Assembly: GCA_029721515.1 (NCBI GenBank)
Contig: CM056559.1
Location: forward strand, 15,119,001 to 15,183,000
Source of the DNA: Synanceia verrucosa
Lineage: Eukaryota; Chordata; Actinopteri; Perciformes; Synanceiidae
DNA length: 64,000 nucleotides
Direction: 5' to 3'
The notes below the pieces were generated by a model that saw nothing but the letters and a program-made list of their open reading frames with translations, had not been told where the DNA came from and ran no database searches. Made by a program: the position numbers and the translations under genes. How positions within the stretch are numbered: the first letter of the stretch is position 1; the number at the start of each line of letters is the position of its first letter. This document shows positions 32,501 through 43,615 of this stretch, piece by piece.

Positions 32501-32735
32501 TTGGTAAATATATTTTTCTTTCATAAGGGACATTACCATTGCGTAACCTTTCATGTGACCTTAATGACCTTGAATCAGATCCGATCACCACCAAAAAATA
32601 ATCACTTTTAAGTTAGGCCACTTCAGACCAATCCTGAAAATTTCATCAAAATTTGTCCATAACTTTTTGAGTTATTTTGCAAACCAACAAATAAACAAAC
32701 CCTTGTGAAAAAATAACCCCCTTGGCAGAGGTAAC

Positions 32736-32979
32736 AAAGGACTGAAAGAACAAAAACATTTGAGTGAATACAAACAATTTTTATTATTCTCTTCATATTG
32801 TCATCACTTACACATCAGGCATGGTAGAGAGGCATTGTGTGAAATGAACAGTGTAAGGTGTTGCTATTTTGGATAAAATAATGTTATATATATGCTGAGG
32901 ACAAACTTAAACGCCTACACGGGCTGTAAGGTATAGCACATGCGTGAACATGCATATTGTACTCTGTGGATGATAAGGT
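32736..32979. other. no recognised feature
   Basis: Short spacer between repeat R and the next LINE, without recognisable features. Confidence 0.4.
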
Positions 32980-33236
32980 CTTTTAACTAGATCCGGTAAG
33001 ATGGCTGCGCGCATGGATGCTAGGGCTGGTCGCTCTGCCGTTAGGTATTTGTGCTCGCGAAGTGTGTGAATTTGATTATGTGAACAAGATCTGCAGTCTC
33101 CACTAACTTCTGGAGACATCGCTAGGAGCGCCGGCGCTCCGTGGATGCAGCGAGAGAAGGGCAAGGCATGGCTGCAGGGCCATTGTACTAGCAAGGCTAC
33201 GAAGGAGCCCATACAAACCATCGCTTCCCAGCGCCT

Positions 33237-34045
33237 TCCTTGCAAACACAAGCAAGATCCCTCGAGAACAAGATGGATGAACTGAGACTGCAGGTTTCTA
33301 TGAACAGCACCGTGAAGGACTGCTGTGTGCTGATCTTCACAGAAACCTGGTTACATTCATCTATCGTGGACTCCACTATCGATCTAGCAGGCCGCACACC
33401 ACACAGATGGGACAGGACAGCAGACTCCAAGACCAGAAGGGGGGGCTCTGAATATGTCACATTGTTCATAGCGCTGGCCTATTACGTTCAAAAGCAGATC
33501 TGGTGGGAAAGAGCACTACAGCACTGTTTGAGCAAATCTGAATAGAGGCATCTGGGAAGCAAAAGCTGCTTACAAGAGGAGGATAGAGGACTGTTTTAAA
33601 TCCAAGGACTGGCAAGGTTTGTAAAGGACAGAGGGTGTCCTGTACATATTGTAAAGCCCTCTGAGGCAAATTGGTAATTTGTGATATTGTGACAAATAAA
33701 ATTGACTTGACTTAACAGGTGTGGCAAGGAGTGCGACAGATTACAAACTACAGACCCAGCAGCCTGTCGGTCGACGATGGTGGAGCTTCACTGGCTGAGG
33801 AGCTGAACCATGTCTTCGCTCGCTTCAAGGCACCATCATCAGAAACAGCCTTACCAAATCCACTAGACCAATGTAGCAACGGTGAAGGAGCATCAGGTGA
33901 GGCGCACACTCGGAGCTGTAAATCCAAGGAAAGCTGTGGGTCCTGATGGCGTCTCTGGACAGGTGCTGAAGGATTGTGCAGCTCAGCTGGCTGGGGTATT
34001 CACCAAGATCTTCAAACAGTCATTGAGTCAGGCCGTAGAGTCAGG
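33237..34045 (+). pseudogene. LINE ORF2, endonuclease start and reverse-transcriptase entry
   Basis: The frame opening at 33240 encodes RSLENKMDELRLQVSMNSTV and CCVLIFTETWLHSSIVD, the N-terminal block of the LINE endonuclease with the ETW motif. The core of the nuclease is deleted after about 33450. Downstream, ANDN-type linker residues and VRRTLGAVNPRKAVGPDGVS followed by GQVLKDCAAQLAG (33893-33990) mark the reverse-transcriptase start. The palm with the catalytic aspartates is absent. The gene is broken by deletion, by frameshifts and by an inserted retroposon tail. Confidence 0.83.
33617..33713 (+). mobile_element. retroposon 3' tail, copy 2
   Basis: A short second copy of the 566-815 repeat: GTAAAGGACAGAGGGTGTCC..., GAGGCAAATTGGTAATTTGTG, AATAAAATTGACTTGACTT. 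GGCAAGG occurs before (33611-33617) and after (33723-33729) it and may be a target duplication. It is inserted in the LINE fragment. Confidence 0.8.
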
Positions 34046-35515
34046 CCATTTTTTAAGACCCACAGAATATTTTGTACTATGACTCAAAAAACACAATAGC
34101 TCAAATGAAAGAAGAGACTCTCTATTTCATCATGAAATTAAAAAAAATGTTTTCACCTTGTTCCATTCTTGTTTTATCTGGAGGAGAGTAGAGGCCAGTT
34201 TCACCAAACTCACCACTTTTTGTCCAGATTCTGTTTTGCTCTCTTTTCGCGATTGTCTCTACTTCTTGCTTTGATCTCTGTGGCGTTGTTAGGGCAAAAG
34301 TAGATTTTAGTAGATGCAGTAGTACTTTTTTAAAATTTGAAGTATATTTCTTCTGGCAAAAATGTATACATATATGATTTAATACCAATAGCATTTATTA
34401 CCCCAAAACATTCAAAGTAATTCTTAAAATATAATGGATGATGATCAGGTAAATTCAGGAAGGCTGTGACTCACTCTGGTTTGACACAGCTGAAACAAAA
34501 GAGTCCATGCTGCAGGGGTGACATCGGTGTGCAGGGCTACAGAAACACTATTGGTATGATCGGTTATTTATCTAAATATGTAGGCTATGATTTGCACCTT
34601 TTTAGAAAATGATGTATAGACCTACCTTGAATCTTGCTTTAAGTTATGAGCATCAATTCTATGCTAATTGACGATGTGTCCGTACTTGTGTTTATTGGCA
34701 TGAAATTTGGTTTGCTGTTTGGTCGAGTGATGATAAATTGTAAATGTGGACGCTATTTATTTCATCAATTAAGTAAGACAATAAGCGCACTTTGCGCACA
34801 TTAATTTGAGTTGGGTAATCTGCTTGTTAATTATTGATCATCTGATGTGCAAAATTTGCATTTATTTAATTAGTTGTAAATACTTTTGTTTATCTTTACT
34901 GGTCTGTGGTATTTAAATACTGCATAAAACTGGTTTAGTGTTGTTGTTGTTGTTGTTGACCCTTATTTATTACGAAATAAATCTAAAATAGGCATATAGT
35001 TTATTTATTCATAACGTATTGTTTAATTCAAGAAAAATAAAAGAATTGTTAATTTAAGGAATGAAAAAACAAAATGAAGTAATTTGAGAAAAGATAATGG
35101 TGGGAGACAAGTTATTGCATTGGAGTTGTTTCACTGAAATGTGAACTTAAAATGTTTAAGCAATAACTAATCTTATGGTTTGTGTTTAAAGGTTATCAAC
35201 CTACACTACACTGCGCTACCACCATTTCTACAATGTTTTTTTTTAACCTGTAAAGTAAAAGAACCAAAAGAAGAGCTGAGTTGCCCAAAGCATCCTCTCT
35301 ACCCATCCTCAGGCCGTTTTCAAGTTTAGGCAGAACCGATGCCAAAGCCAGGAGAACTTGACAGGCGTATACCTTCTCTTTATGTCCTGATGACAAATTC
35401 CATAATCCCCAATATTACACATGCTGTATGAGAGTACCCTCTTGTGCTTGCTGCCGAAAAACCACTTTGACGTGTATATATACGTCAGTGGCACTCAAGC
35501 ATTGGATTTTAAATG
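34046..35515. mobile_element. piggyBac-like relic, longer relative of the MITE at 45040
   Basis: Its left part (AAGACCCACAGAATATTTTG at 34057-34076) and right part (AAAACCACTTTGACGT, then GTGGCACTCAAGCATTGGATTTT near 35458-35505) match the left and right halves of the TTAA-flanked MITE at 45040-45321, but here they are about 1.4 kb apart. This copy lacks the outermost termini. A minus-strand frame at 34394-34122 (90 codons, basic and polar) may be a remnant of the encoded protein, but I cannot identify it. The middle is A/T-rich and unassigned. Confidence 0.55.
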
Positions 35516-36634
35516 ACACAGTGGAAAGATAATAGTCTAGAAACATCCAAGATGTAGAAATTAATATATTTCAAAGAAAATCTATGCTGTCTGTGCATTC
35601 CACATACTGTATGTATAGCAAAATCAATACCCTCAGACTAAAGTGTAGAAAACAAGTTGTGGACAGCATATTTTCATAATAGATGGGGTCTGTTTAAACA
35701 TGGCACCACTGTGATCCCAGTGGATGACCAAGCAGCTTTGTCATCCATGATTTTGTTAAAATCAGTGCCAGAAACAAAGCTGTTCGAGCAGACACCAGAC
35801 GGGAGTAACTTTTCTTAAAGGGCTCAAATTGCTCAGAGAAGGACCTGAGCACCAGAAGCTTCTGCTTGATGAAAGAGGTAAACAGGTGGCTTCTGTCACT
35901 TCCTGCCAAAATTGTCTCTCATCCTCTCATAGTATACAGTGACCTATACACCTCAGTGTTGGAACATAATATCTGCCTCTCAAACAGAGGCTGTAGCTGG
36001 GACATAACTGAATTGATGAAGCAGTGGGTCAAGGCCCCCCTCTCTTCACACAGCTTTTACCGCTGAAGACAGACAAGCTGAAATTTATTAGTGGATGCCA
36101 TGCAGCATTCAGGTGCCATGAAACCAACACCTGGCCAATTGCAGTTTGCCAGAGACAGTACAATTATTACTGTTAGAGAAGCCGATGTAATTGTTGTATG
36201 AGACCGGATCACATAACATTGTGCCATCATGAAATTTAGACAAATAGAACCCAGAAGGCCTAGAAATCCACCCAAATATGCCATATGATGTCAGGTATTT
36301 TGACGAAGGCATTGTCATTCACTGCAAAGGATACACATGACAGAGAGAGGGAAATAGGTAGAGGAAAACAGATAATTAGACCCAGTTAGACAGATAGAAG
36401 AAGGTAATGGTTGGAGATAAGAAAAATAAGACACAGGAAGAAGACAAAAACAGAGAAAGTGGAAACACATCCAAAGAGAGGGACAGTCTGAGAGGAAGAG
36501 ACGGTGTCCGTGCCCTCATCCTGTCTGTTTTAAGTCGAGCTCTGGGTCATTAATCAGGCTATCACAGCAACGTCTGAGGGAATTAACCATCCGTACAGAA
36601 CAGGAATTAAACACACACACAGTCACAAAGCTTC
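35516..36634. other. no recognised feature
   Basis: No coding, structural RNA or transposon signature is recognised. Frames of up to 75 codons show no family motif. Confidence 0.45.
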
Positions 36635-36713
36635 CGCCCTAAGACAGCTGGGATGGGCTTCGGCCCCCCTCGACCCTATGTAAGGATAAGAGGTAGAAAA
36701 TGGATGGATGGAC
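36635..36713 (+). mobile_element. tRNA-like SINE copy D, 3' end only
   Basis: Only the last 80 bp of the family remains: TTCCGCCCTAAGACAGCTGG through GATAAGAGGTAGAAAATGG to the GGAT repeats. CAGTCACAAAG occurs immediately before (36620-36630) and after (36712-36722) it: a probable 11-bp target duplication showing that it inserted already 5'-truncated. Confidence 0.88.
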
Positions 36714-37917
36714 AGTCACAAAGCCTGTGTGACTCTCTTTCTCACATCACACGTCGTTTGAAGGACATTGGTTGATTTCACCTAGTTAACTAGAGGGTTG
36801 TGGAGTGAGGTTGTGGTTGGTCTAGGTAAGTCTGGGGTACCCTATACGTTTTTCCTTGTACATAGTATGCACCTGTTAGAAACACTAGGTTACGGCTGGT
36901 GCCACCTGCTGTACTTCTTTTTGGTTAAGTTCTGTTTTTAGGTAACAAAAGGGTTTTGTTTCCCTTTTTGTCTTGATTTAGCGTTAGCTCAGGTCCAGTT
37001 TAGTGTATGCTTTTCAGTTTGTTCGGCGCTCAGTCACCAGGCCCCACACCCCTCCACAAGTGCATTTTCTGTGTTTAAGCTTGCTAATAAAGCATCTTTG
37101 ACTGCTTACGGACCATGGTTCCATCATCTTTTGACTGTCAGGTGTTATGCCTCCTTCTCATTGTTGCCAACAATATAAGGGAATGTAACAGGAGCAAAAA
37201 ACAACTGTGTCGTTACAGTACTTGAACAAGCACTGAAGAAGGTAGTGTTGAGCATTTGCAGGCATTCTTTACTGTGTTCGTCGTGCAGTTGTTTGGTCTA
37301 TGTTGGACCTGAAGTTGTTCTCAAGACTTTCCTTTTTTAATTGGCAAAACCACGTTGTGTAGCCTTTGTGCATTACTACAAATGTCTACCCTACATGATG
37401 TCAAACCTCAGGGTTGCTTCATCAGCCATACTCTTCCACGCGCCTGCTTGCACTTGGTGGACTGTGGTAAAAAAGCCCCAGCAGTTCTTTATGCGCTTTG
37501 CTGTTTAGCAGTACATTGCTGCCATGCAGAAGAAATGCATGGTCCTGTGCCCTTTCCTCTTAAGAGTAGTGCTAATACTGTCAAAAAACAAAAGAATGTA
37601 TATGAAAAAGGAACACAGCTTTTATTGTTGACAGATTTAAAATCAATCCTCAATTGAAATCCATAAATGAAATGGATAGTAGGCATCACACTATAACGAA
37701 CATGAGGACTGTAAGAATGGTGCATTGGTCCCTGCCAATCAGCATCAGCTGGCAAAAGCAAGAACAACACTGTCCATTGGAGCATTCTGAGGGGCTGATT
37801 TAATGAGAACAATCTCACTGCACTCAGCCCTCAGTAGATGGGCCTTTTGGTTCAAAGCAAAGGGGGAAAACAATGCAGGTCCCTGTCTCATATATGCATT
37901 TTCTTTTTCCCTTTTTT
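36714..37917. other. unassigned; possible LTR-like stretch at about 36797-37189
   Basis: The stretch begins TGTGGAGTG and ends AATGTAACA, includes AATAAAGCATCTTTGACTGC (about 37087-37106) followed by a GT-rich region, and has composition like a solo LTR. No target duplication supports this. The rest holds nothing recognisable. Confidence 0.35.
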
Positions 37918-38165
37918 TTCAGCTCTGTGAGGCTGTAGTTAGCTCGCCTTGGAGTCAAATGCTAATGTCAGGATGCTAACAGGCTCACAAAGACAATGCT
38001 AATGTACTGATGTTTATCTGACGTGATATTTAACAAGTTAATGCATGCTAAAATGCTAATTAGCACTGGATGCAAGGTACATTAGTTTTGCAGGTAATAA
38101 GCAAGGTATTAGACGACTGAAAGTTTCAATCTGATGATGGCACAAAATGAAAAGTTCAGGGGTCA
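37918..38165 (+). repeat. teleost ATGCTAA-rich interspersed repeat
   Basis: GTGAGGCTGTAGTTAGCTCG, several ATGCTAA motifs, TTAGCACTGGATGCAAGGTAC, TTAGTTTTGCAGGTA and TGATGATGGCACAAAATG follow one another in the order I recognise from a very abundant fish repeat. No ends or coding function are evident. Confidence 0.6.
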
Positions 38166-38540
38166 GTTTTTTTTACTATTCAGCCTGAGTGAGACAATAA
38201 CTTACATACCTGTGTATTAGATCATTGCAGTCACCTGGGTGATGCAATTACAAGACACTAATGGAAAAGTAATGGCTCCACAGCTTTACCTTTATAATTT
38301 GTATACACAGATTTGCCATGATTGACCTTATTTTCTGTCATGGCTCCAGGAAAATCCTTTACTTTGCTTCATTGTAATTGTAATACTGTATTTATTTGTA
38401 CTCTATTATAAATATTGTGATAAAGACATGGATAGGGAGGCTGCAGCAGAGGTCTTTCGCGATTTTCAGAAAAGAGGACAGGGTGCTTTCTGACACATGG
38501 CTGAGTGTGTTGACTCAGCCACACATGGTAAAAAAAAAAA

Positions 38541-38610
<70 letters not shown>

Positions 38611-38661
38611 CGTATATATACGTATATATATACGTGTATACATATACGTGTATATATACAT

Positions 38662-38697
<36 letters not shown>

Positions 38698-38759
38698 ATA
38701 AATATATATGGGTACATATACAGTATATGTATATGTACACATATATGTTTGTGTGTGTG

Positions 38760-38827
<68 letters not shown>

Positions 38828-38835
38828 TATAGATA
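38541..38835. repeat. compound AT/GT microsatellite, 295 bp
   Basis: Alternating blocks of (TG)n, (TA)n, GTATATATAC-type variants, (TG)n and (TA)n. It is almost wholly alternating purine-pyrimidine sequence, and every frame on both strands stays open for more than 100 codons without coding meaning. Confidence 0.95.
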
Positions 38836-39709
38836 TGGATGTATGGACATAAAATAACCACATGAGCATCTCTTTCTCTTTTCCTTTTTATTCATTTCAC
38901 ATTATAAATTAATACTTTTGGTATGGTTACAAAAGAAGCTTAGATAGATTTATTTTTATTTTTCATATTCATATACAATGACCATTAGTTATGAATGCAT
39001 TGTTAGTTTCAATGATCTTTTGAATGGAGTTCTGCTTCATGACTTTTCTCTGGCATTTCAGGCAGTTTGTCCAAGTAGAGTTATCTTACTCTGATTAATC
39101 ATGTTAACGTTCTAATTTTCGACATCCTTTAAACATCATTTAAACAAAAATATAAAAAACGGATGAGAGAACAAAAGAACTTCTGCACCTGCATTGTATC
39201 CTGACTACATTGTATCCACTTGCAATCATGATCGTTGTCTGCTAATGATCATCTTAATGTGACCAGTTCACAAACAGGTGTATAAACTATATTAATCTAC
39301 ATTGAGAACAAAAGAAAACTCCAGCTGTAAACTATAAAACAAGCAGGAAGCTCTCTGAGGTTGGTGCTGTCTCCTCTAGGAAGCTCCCTAATGCGTAAAA
39401 ACGCAGCACAGCAGGCACTATAGCTCCAGGTTGAGGGACAGCAACTCCTTGCTCAGTGTAATATTCATGGACCTGGCCCAGCTGGATCTGTGAGTGATTG
39501 GTCACTAAGAGGACTGTTAGGAGTGGGTCAGCTTGATCTCAGCGTTCCCTCAGTGAAAGAGCCTCTTAAGCTAAGTGCCCTCTAGGAAACGCATAGAAGC
39601 TCATAGTGCTAAGAGCCTCTTAAATGAATCTGGTAAACGTGGCTATTGGTAGAATTAAATGATATGAGAAAGCTTTCTAAAACAACATTTTTTTACTGTC
39701 TGCCTAGAT
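38836..39709. other. no recognised feature
   Basis: No gene. Repeated GAGCCTCTTAA and CCTCTAGGAA motifs near 39370-39610 hint at a small degenerate repeat. Confidence 0.4.
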
Positions 39710-40410
39710 CAGGGATGTCAAACTGATCAAAATTCACAGCGGGCCAAAGTTAAACACTGTAACTATTAACTAGTAATTAGTAACTATTACAGTGGCAATA
39801 TGAGGCAAATATCAATAGCAGAGGGAAAGTGTTTAAGCTGATCTGTAGTATATACAGGTAACAGTGTAAACATGTTTAAAACATACAGGAGACCAGATGG
39901 AAAAATATAATCAGTGCTGTACAGTAAAAATGAGCAGTATAAATGCCAGTCTGGCCGGTATTCATCAATTTTCTGTGGAAAAAAAAGGCCAGTGGCTTAT
40001 TGACATAATTGGGGGTAAAGGCTAATTAATACTCAGGCGGAATGGACGCAAGGTCCGTGTGCGCATACTGGTCCCACACAAAAACATGTCTCCGTATGTA
40101 TTTTTCACATCGACCTGCATTAAATGTGACACCGATCTTTCTATTCAGGGAAGTTTCACACGAAGCTACAGCACAGCAGCGTGCTGGACTATGAAAGCTC
40201 TGTGAGGAGCGGCCATTCCATGCGGATTCCGGTGTGCTCACCCTCTGCCAGAGTATGAACCAGCCTGATGAAAGTCCCTTCCACAAAATTTTCATGCCTG
40301 CACATTGATTCAAGCCAAGTGCCTGAACGTTCTGTCATGGGATTGGGATTGGACTCAAGTGTTTTGTGTACGCCACAAAGCACGTGACTACCTTTGAACC
40401 AATCCCAGAA

Positions 40411-40456
40411 CAGAATTGTCCTGAATGGAACGTTCAGGAACGTTCAGGACAATTGT
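40411..40456. repeat. short palindrome around GGAACGTTCA duplication
   Basis: ATTGTCCTGAA (40415-40425) is complementary to TTCAGGACAAT (40443-40453), and between them GGAACGTTCA is tandemly repeated. It could form a hairpin or serve as a subterminal binding site of the hAT element. Confidence 0.6.
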
Positions 40457-40626
40457 GGTTTGTAGTATTAGCTGTGCAGGTGCTATATAACCGGGCCAGC
40501 TCTAATATACAGTATTTGGCCCGCGAGATCATCAAATATACAATATGTGGCCTAGATGAATCAACCTATATAAACTGAATAGACAGTATATGAAAAACAG
40601 TATGCTCGAAAGATGCAAACAATGCA

Positions 40627-41103
40627 TTTCTGCAATGAGGCACTTGATGTGCTACAACAGCATTTTTACCGAAACAATGTGTCCCTGGTGTCCAAGGAAA
40701 ACATTGCACCTAATGAGCATCGGCCGTTGCGGAGACAGCAAAGTGTAACACCAGAACGAAAAATATTCAGTAACCTATACAATACATTATAAACTGTAGC
40801 ATCACCACATTCAGCTCAGACGCATCTCACCTTGATGAGGTGAAACTAATTGAATATTACTCCCATGAAAATCAAACAATAATCCATAAAAAATACATAA
40901 AATCACTTGCCATGAGCATGGGATGTGACTGAGCTGAATGTGTTCTTGTTACAGTTTATAAAGTATAAGTTATTGAATATTTTTCATTCTGGTGTTGCAC
41001 TTTGTAGATTGCTGTCTCCGCAATGGTTGATGCTTATTATTATTATATGTTTTCAGTAAAAATACGGATATAGCGCATGTGCCTCACCAACTTTGCAGAA
41101 GTC
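40627..41103. mobile_element. fold-back element, about 480 bp
   Basis: The left arm (TTTCTGCAATGAGGCAC..., then GTTGCGGAGACAGCAAAGTG, ACCAGAACGAAAAATATTCA, CATTCAGCTCAG) is complementary over almost its entire length to the right arm (CTGAGCTGAATGTGTTC..., TTTTTCATTCTGGTGTTGCA, GTCTCCGCAATG, GCCTCACCAACTTTGCAGAA). The loop of about 100 bp is at 40826-40927. It is non-coding. Confidence 0.82.
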
Positions 41104-41953
41104 CATCATTCGTACTACTTCTTTTTTCATCAACAAATACAGTATCTTTAATGAGATACCTACAATAGTCAATTTGAAAGGGTAGAATGATAAATATGAA
41201 ACTTATATATAAAACTTTATCAAGCAAAAATGGACATAAAAGTTACAAAATAAGTAAAGGCAATATACAGGGTTAGCAGTTCAGAAATCTGAATATGTGG
41301 TGACAAAGTGAGACATGGCATGCTTGGTAGATTAGAAGTGATCTACGCCTGTTTATGTCCCTTCTTGTTTAGGCTTTCTGTTGTAAAAGCTGCTTGTATT
41401 TATTTAACATTTTCTGTGGTTATTTAAAATAGAGTCTTGTTATTAACAATGGCTTAACTGTCTGTGAACCATGCTCTTTCTGTGTCAGTATGTCATTTTG
41501 AACTTCAAATCTTGAGATTAACCAAAATTGCCACAGAAAATAAAGATAAATTGATTAAGCAAGAAAATGCATGCAGTCAGTGCAATATTATCTATGACGT
41601 TACAATTACATAACTGTTGTGCTGGTGTTGGTGATTTTTAGTTTAGTTAAGTATCATTTTTCAGATATGAGAAAGCGATATCAATGTTGTAACTTATGAA
41701 TCACTGCTTATTGTGAATAAGCCAAATGAAAGTGTAATGAAAATTTTACAGTGAAGACCTGAATTCTGACTGAGCTTGTGCTGCTAATAGAATGCAACCG
41801 TAAATTAGGGTTTTTCAGAAGACTTTCCAATAAATTAACCTAAATTACTGTGAGCTGGGCTGGCTCAACAGGTACCGACTGCAGTTACTGGTCCTGACCG
41901 AACCCAAGGCCACTGAACTACAACTAATTAATTTCACTAATTAGTTTTACTGA

Positions 41954-42298
41954 GGGCGGCACGGTTGTGTAGTGGTTAGCACTGTCGCCTCATAGCAAGA
42001 AGGCACCGGGTTCGATTCCCGGCCTGGGGCCTCTCTGTGTTCTCCCCGTGTCTGTATGAGTTCTCTTCAGGTACTTCGGCTTCCTCCCACCCTCCAAAAC
42101 ATGTATGGGGATTAGGTTAATTGGCTAATTTAAATTGCCCGTAGGTGTGAATGTGAGTGGTTGTCTGTCTCTATGTGCCCTGTGATGAGGTGGCGACTTG
42201 TCCAGGGTGTACCCTGCCTTCCGCCGTAAGACAGCTGGGATAGGCTCCAGCCCCCCCGCGACCCTATGAGGATAAGCGGTAGATAATGGATGGATGGA
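41954..42298 (+). mobile_element. tRNA-like SINE copy E, full length with 12-bp target duplication
   Basis: TAGTTTTACTGA occurs exactly before (41942-41953) and after (42299-42310) the unit, which starts GGGCGGCACGG and ends with GGATGGA repeats. The B box reads GGTTCGATTCC. A clean duplication of this length shows L1-type target-primed insertion with LINE machinery, into the 5' part of the hAT transposon. Confidence 0.95.
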
Positions 42299-42454
42299 TA
42301 GTTTTACTGAAAGTAGCAGCACTGCACTTGTGCCATCTGTCTACATTTATGATTCCTTCACTAGTAAACAAGCTGACATGTAAATGTGTCTACTCGCAAA
42401 CCAGTTAAGTTGTTAACAATTAATTCTGTGTGAATTAATTCAGAGTGCCACTGA

Positions 42455-43615
42455 CGAGTTTCGCCGTCAAAGTTTTGGATAGCGAATACCGCAATTTTAA
42501 CAAGACATGGACTTCAGAATATTTCTTCACAGAAGTTAAGGGAAAAGCTGCGTTTTTAGTTTTGTGGTGCACAGGTCGCTGTGTTCAAGGAATATAATTT
42601 AAACCGGCACTACTCGACCTAACATACAGAACAATTTACACAAGAATTTGTCCGATGAAGAGCGGGTCAACGAGTCAGATACTTTGTTAGCTAAACTGCA
42701 AAAACCAACAAGGATTTTTTCCCGAAACTTCATGCATCCAGAAATGCAGCTGCCAAGGCAAGTTATGCTATATTGCACAAAATTGCCAGAAACAGAAAAC
42801 TGTCTGGAGAGTTTATTAAAGAGTGCATGGTGGACTCTGCTGTGCTAATATGTTCACATAAAAAGATGGCTTTTGAGAACCTTTCCCTCTGCTGACACAC
42901 TGTGACCAGGAGGGTTGAGGACATCACAGGAAATCTGGAATAGCAGCTGCAGCACAAAGTGGTCAACTTTAACTGTTTTTCCTTTGCTCTGGATGAGAGC
43001 TGTGACCTTTGTGACACCGTGCAGCTGCTCATCTTTGTACGTGGGATAACTGAGGACTTAAAAATGACGGAGGAAATGGCAGGCTGGCAGGTGAAGGCTT
43101 TTATGAGAAAGTTGAAGCTTCTCCCAAGCCAAATAAATGATATCACTCTCACCCACTTGCCAACACTGAAGGATGCCAGTGCCACACTTTCTGCTGACCA
43201 CCTCCACAGGTATGGATCCTTGCTAGATGCTTTGCATGGGGAATTAACAAGGTGATTTCAAGACCTTAAAACTGTTGAGAGTGAAATGCACATGATTTCC
43301 CCCCGATTCACATGCAATGTGTTGCAGCTTGACTGCTTGCAGAGCGCTTCAGGTCTGTCTCACTGCTTGAATTTTACTCTTCCCTCAAAGAGGAGAACTT
43401 CCACTACATGAGGAGGCATGCACAGAACATACCAGTCCTCTTTGGATCTACCTACTTATGCAAACAGACATTGTCATTGCTGAAGTTCAACAAATCCAAA
43501 CACAGATCCTCCATCACTGATGTGCACCTCTCAGCTGTACTTCACATACAGTATCCACGTCAGACCTTCAGCCATATTTCAGTGAACTTGTTGAAGCCAA
43601 AACAGACGTGATTTT
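42455..43615 (+). pseudogene. hAT transposase, GTF2IRD2-like, frameshifted
   Basis: The order of segments follows this transposase family: an N-terminal zinc-finger-like part (VLDSEYRNFNKTWTSEYFF at about 42473, with degenerate cysteines), a basic helical part (KLHASRNAAAKASYAILHKI at about 42727), the catalytic core entry VNFNCFSFALDESCDLCDTV (42962-43021) with the first aspartate, LLIFVRGITEDLKM, and the C-terminal hAT dimerisation block FGSTYLCKQTLSLLKFNKSK (43441-43500) followed by LSAVLHI. Large central segments with the remaining catalytic residues are deleted, and several frameshifts occur. Domesticated relatives exist in vertebrate genomes, but this copy is clearly a relic. Confidence 0.87.

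Larger units (their letters stand above)
29229..32529 (+). mobile_element. TIR element with BED zinc-finger exon, nested in repeat R
   Basis: CCCTTTCGAAAGAAAAATA at 29229-29247 is complementary, with two mismatches, to TATTTTTCTTTCATAAGGG at 32511-32529. Repeat R resumes on both sides. Without its own insertions (Tc1 at 30500-32102, SINE C at 32140-32500) the element is about 1.3 kb. It holds a BED-type zinc-finger exon at about 30087-30288. BED fingers sit at the N-terminus of hAT transposases, so this may be a deleted hAT relative, although the termini do not have the usual CAG start and no clear 8-bp duplication is visible. Confidence 0.7.
27935..32735 (+). mobile_element. interspersed repeat R, copy 1, containing nested insertions
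   Basis: Three blocks (27935-28150, 29000-29227 and 32531-32735) align in order with one continuous sequence at 61135-61745. Shared landmarks are CCAAGGCAGCATTCTGAGAG, CCTGCAAG, TTTGATTTTGACGCACCTTG-type, CAATTTGAGAATTCTTTTC, GACTTCTGGATTCCTATAT and GATCACCACCAAAA. The left end ACTTCCACCAAGG and the complement of the right end ACCTCTGCCAAGG look like inverted termini, suggesting a non-autonomous DNA transposon. The gaps are a SINE (28151-28999) and a BED-type TIR element (29229-32529). Confidence 0.82.
32980..34045 (+). mobile_element. CR1/Rex-like LINE fragment, 5' end to start of reverse transcriptase
   Basis: The segment begins near AAGATGGCTGCGCGCATGG, a G/C-rich 5' region unlike its surroundings. 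It runs through an endonuclease start and, after a deletion and a retroposon-tail insertion (33617-33713), into the RT entry block. It ends abruptly at about 34045, where a piggyBac-like relic begins. Confidence 0.8.

Noticed and set aside
35694..36066. Candidate host exons on both strands
   Set aside because: Short frames with no conserved motif and no convincing paired splice sites.
36797..37189. Solo LTR
   Set aside because: TG...CA-like ends and AATAAA are present but there is no target duplication, so it is kept only as a low-confidence remark.
38369..38869. Overlapping open frames of 101-166 codons on both strands
   Set aside because: They are produced by the AT/GT microsatellite and consist of tyrosine, isoleucine, threonine and histidine repeats.
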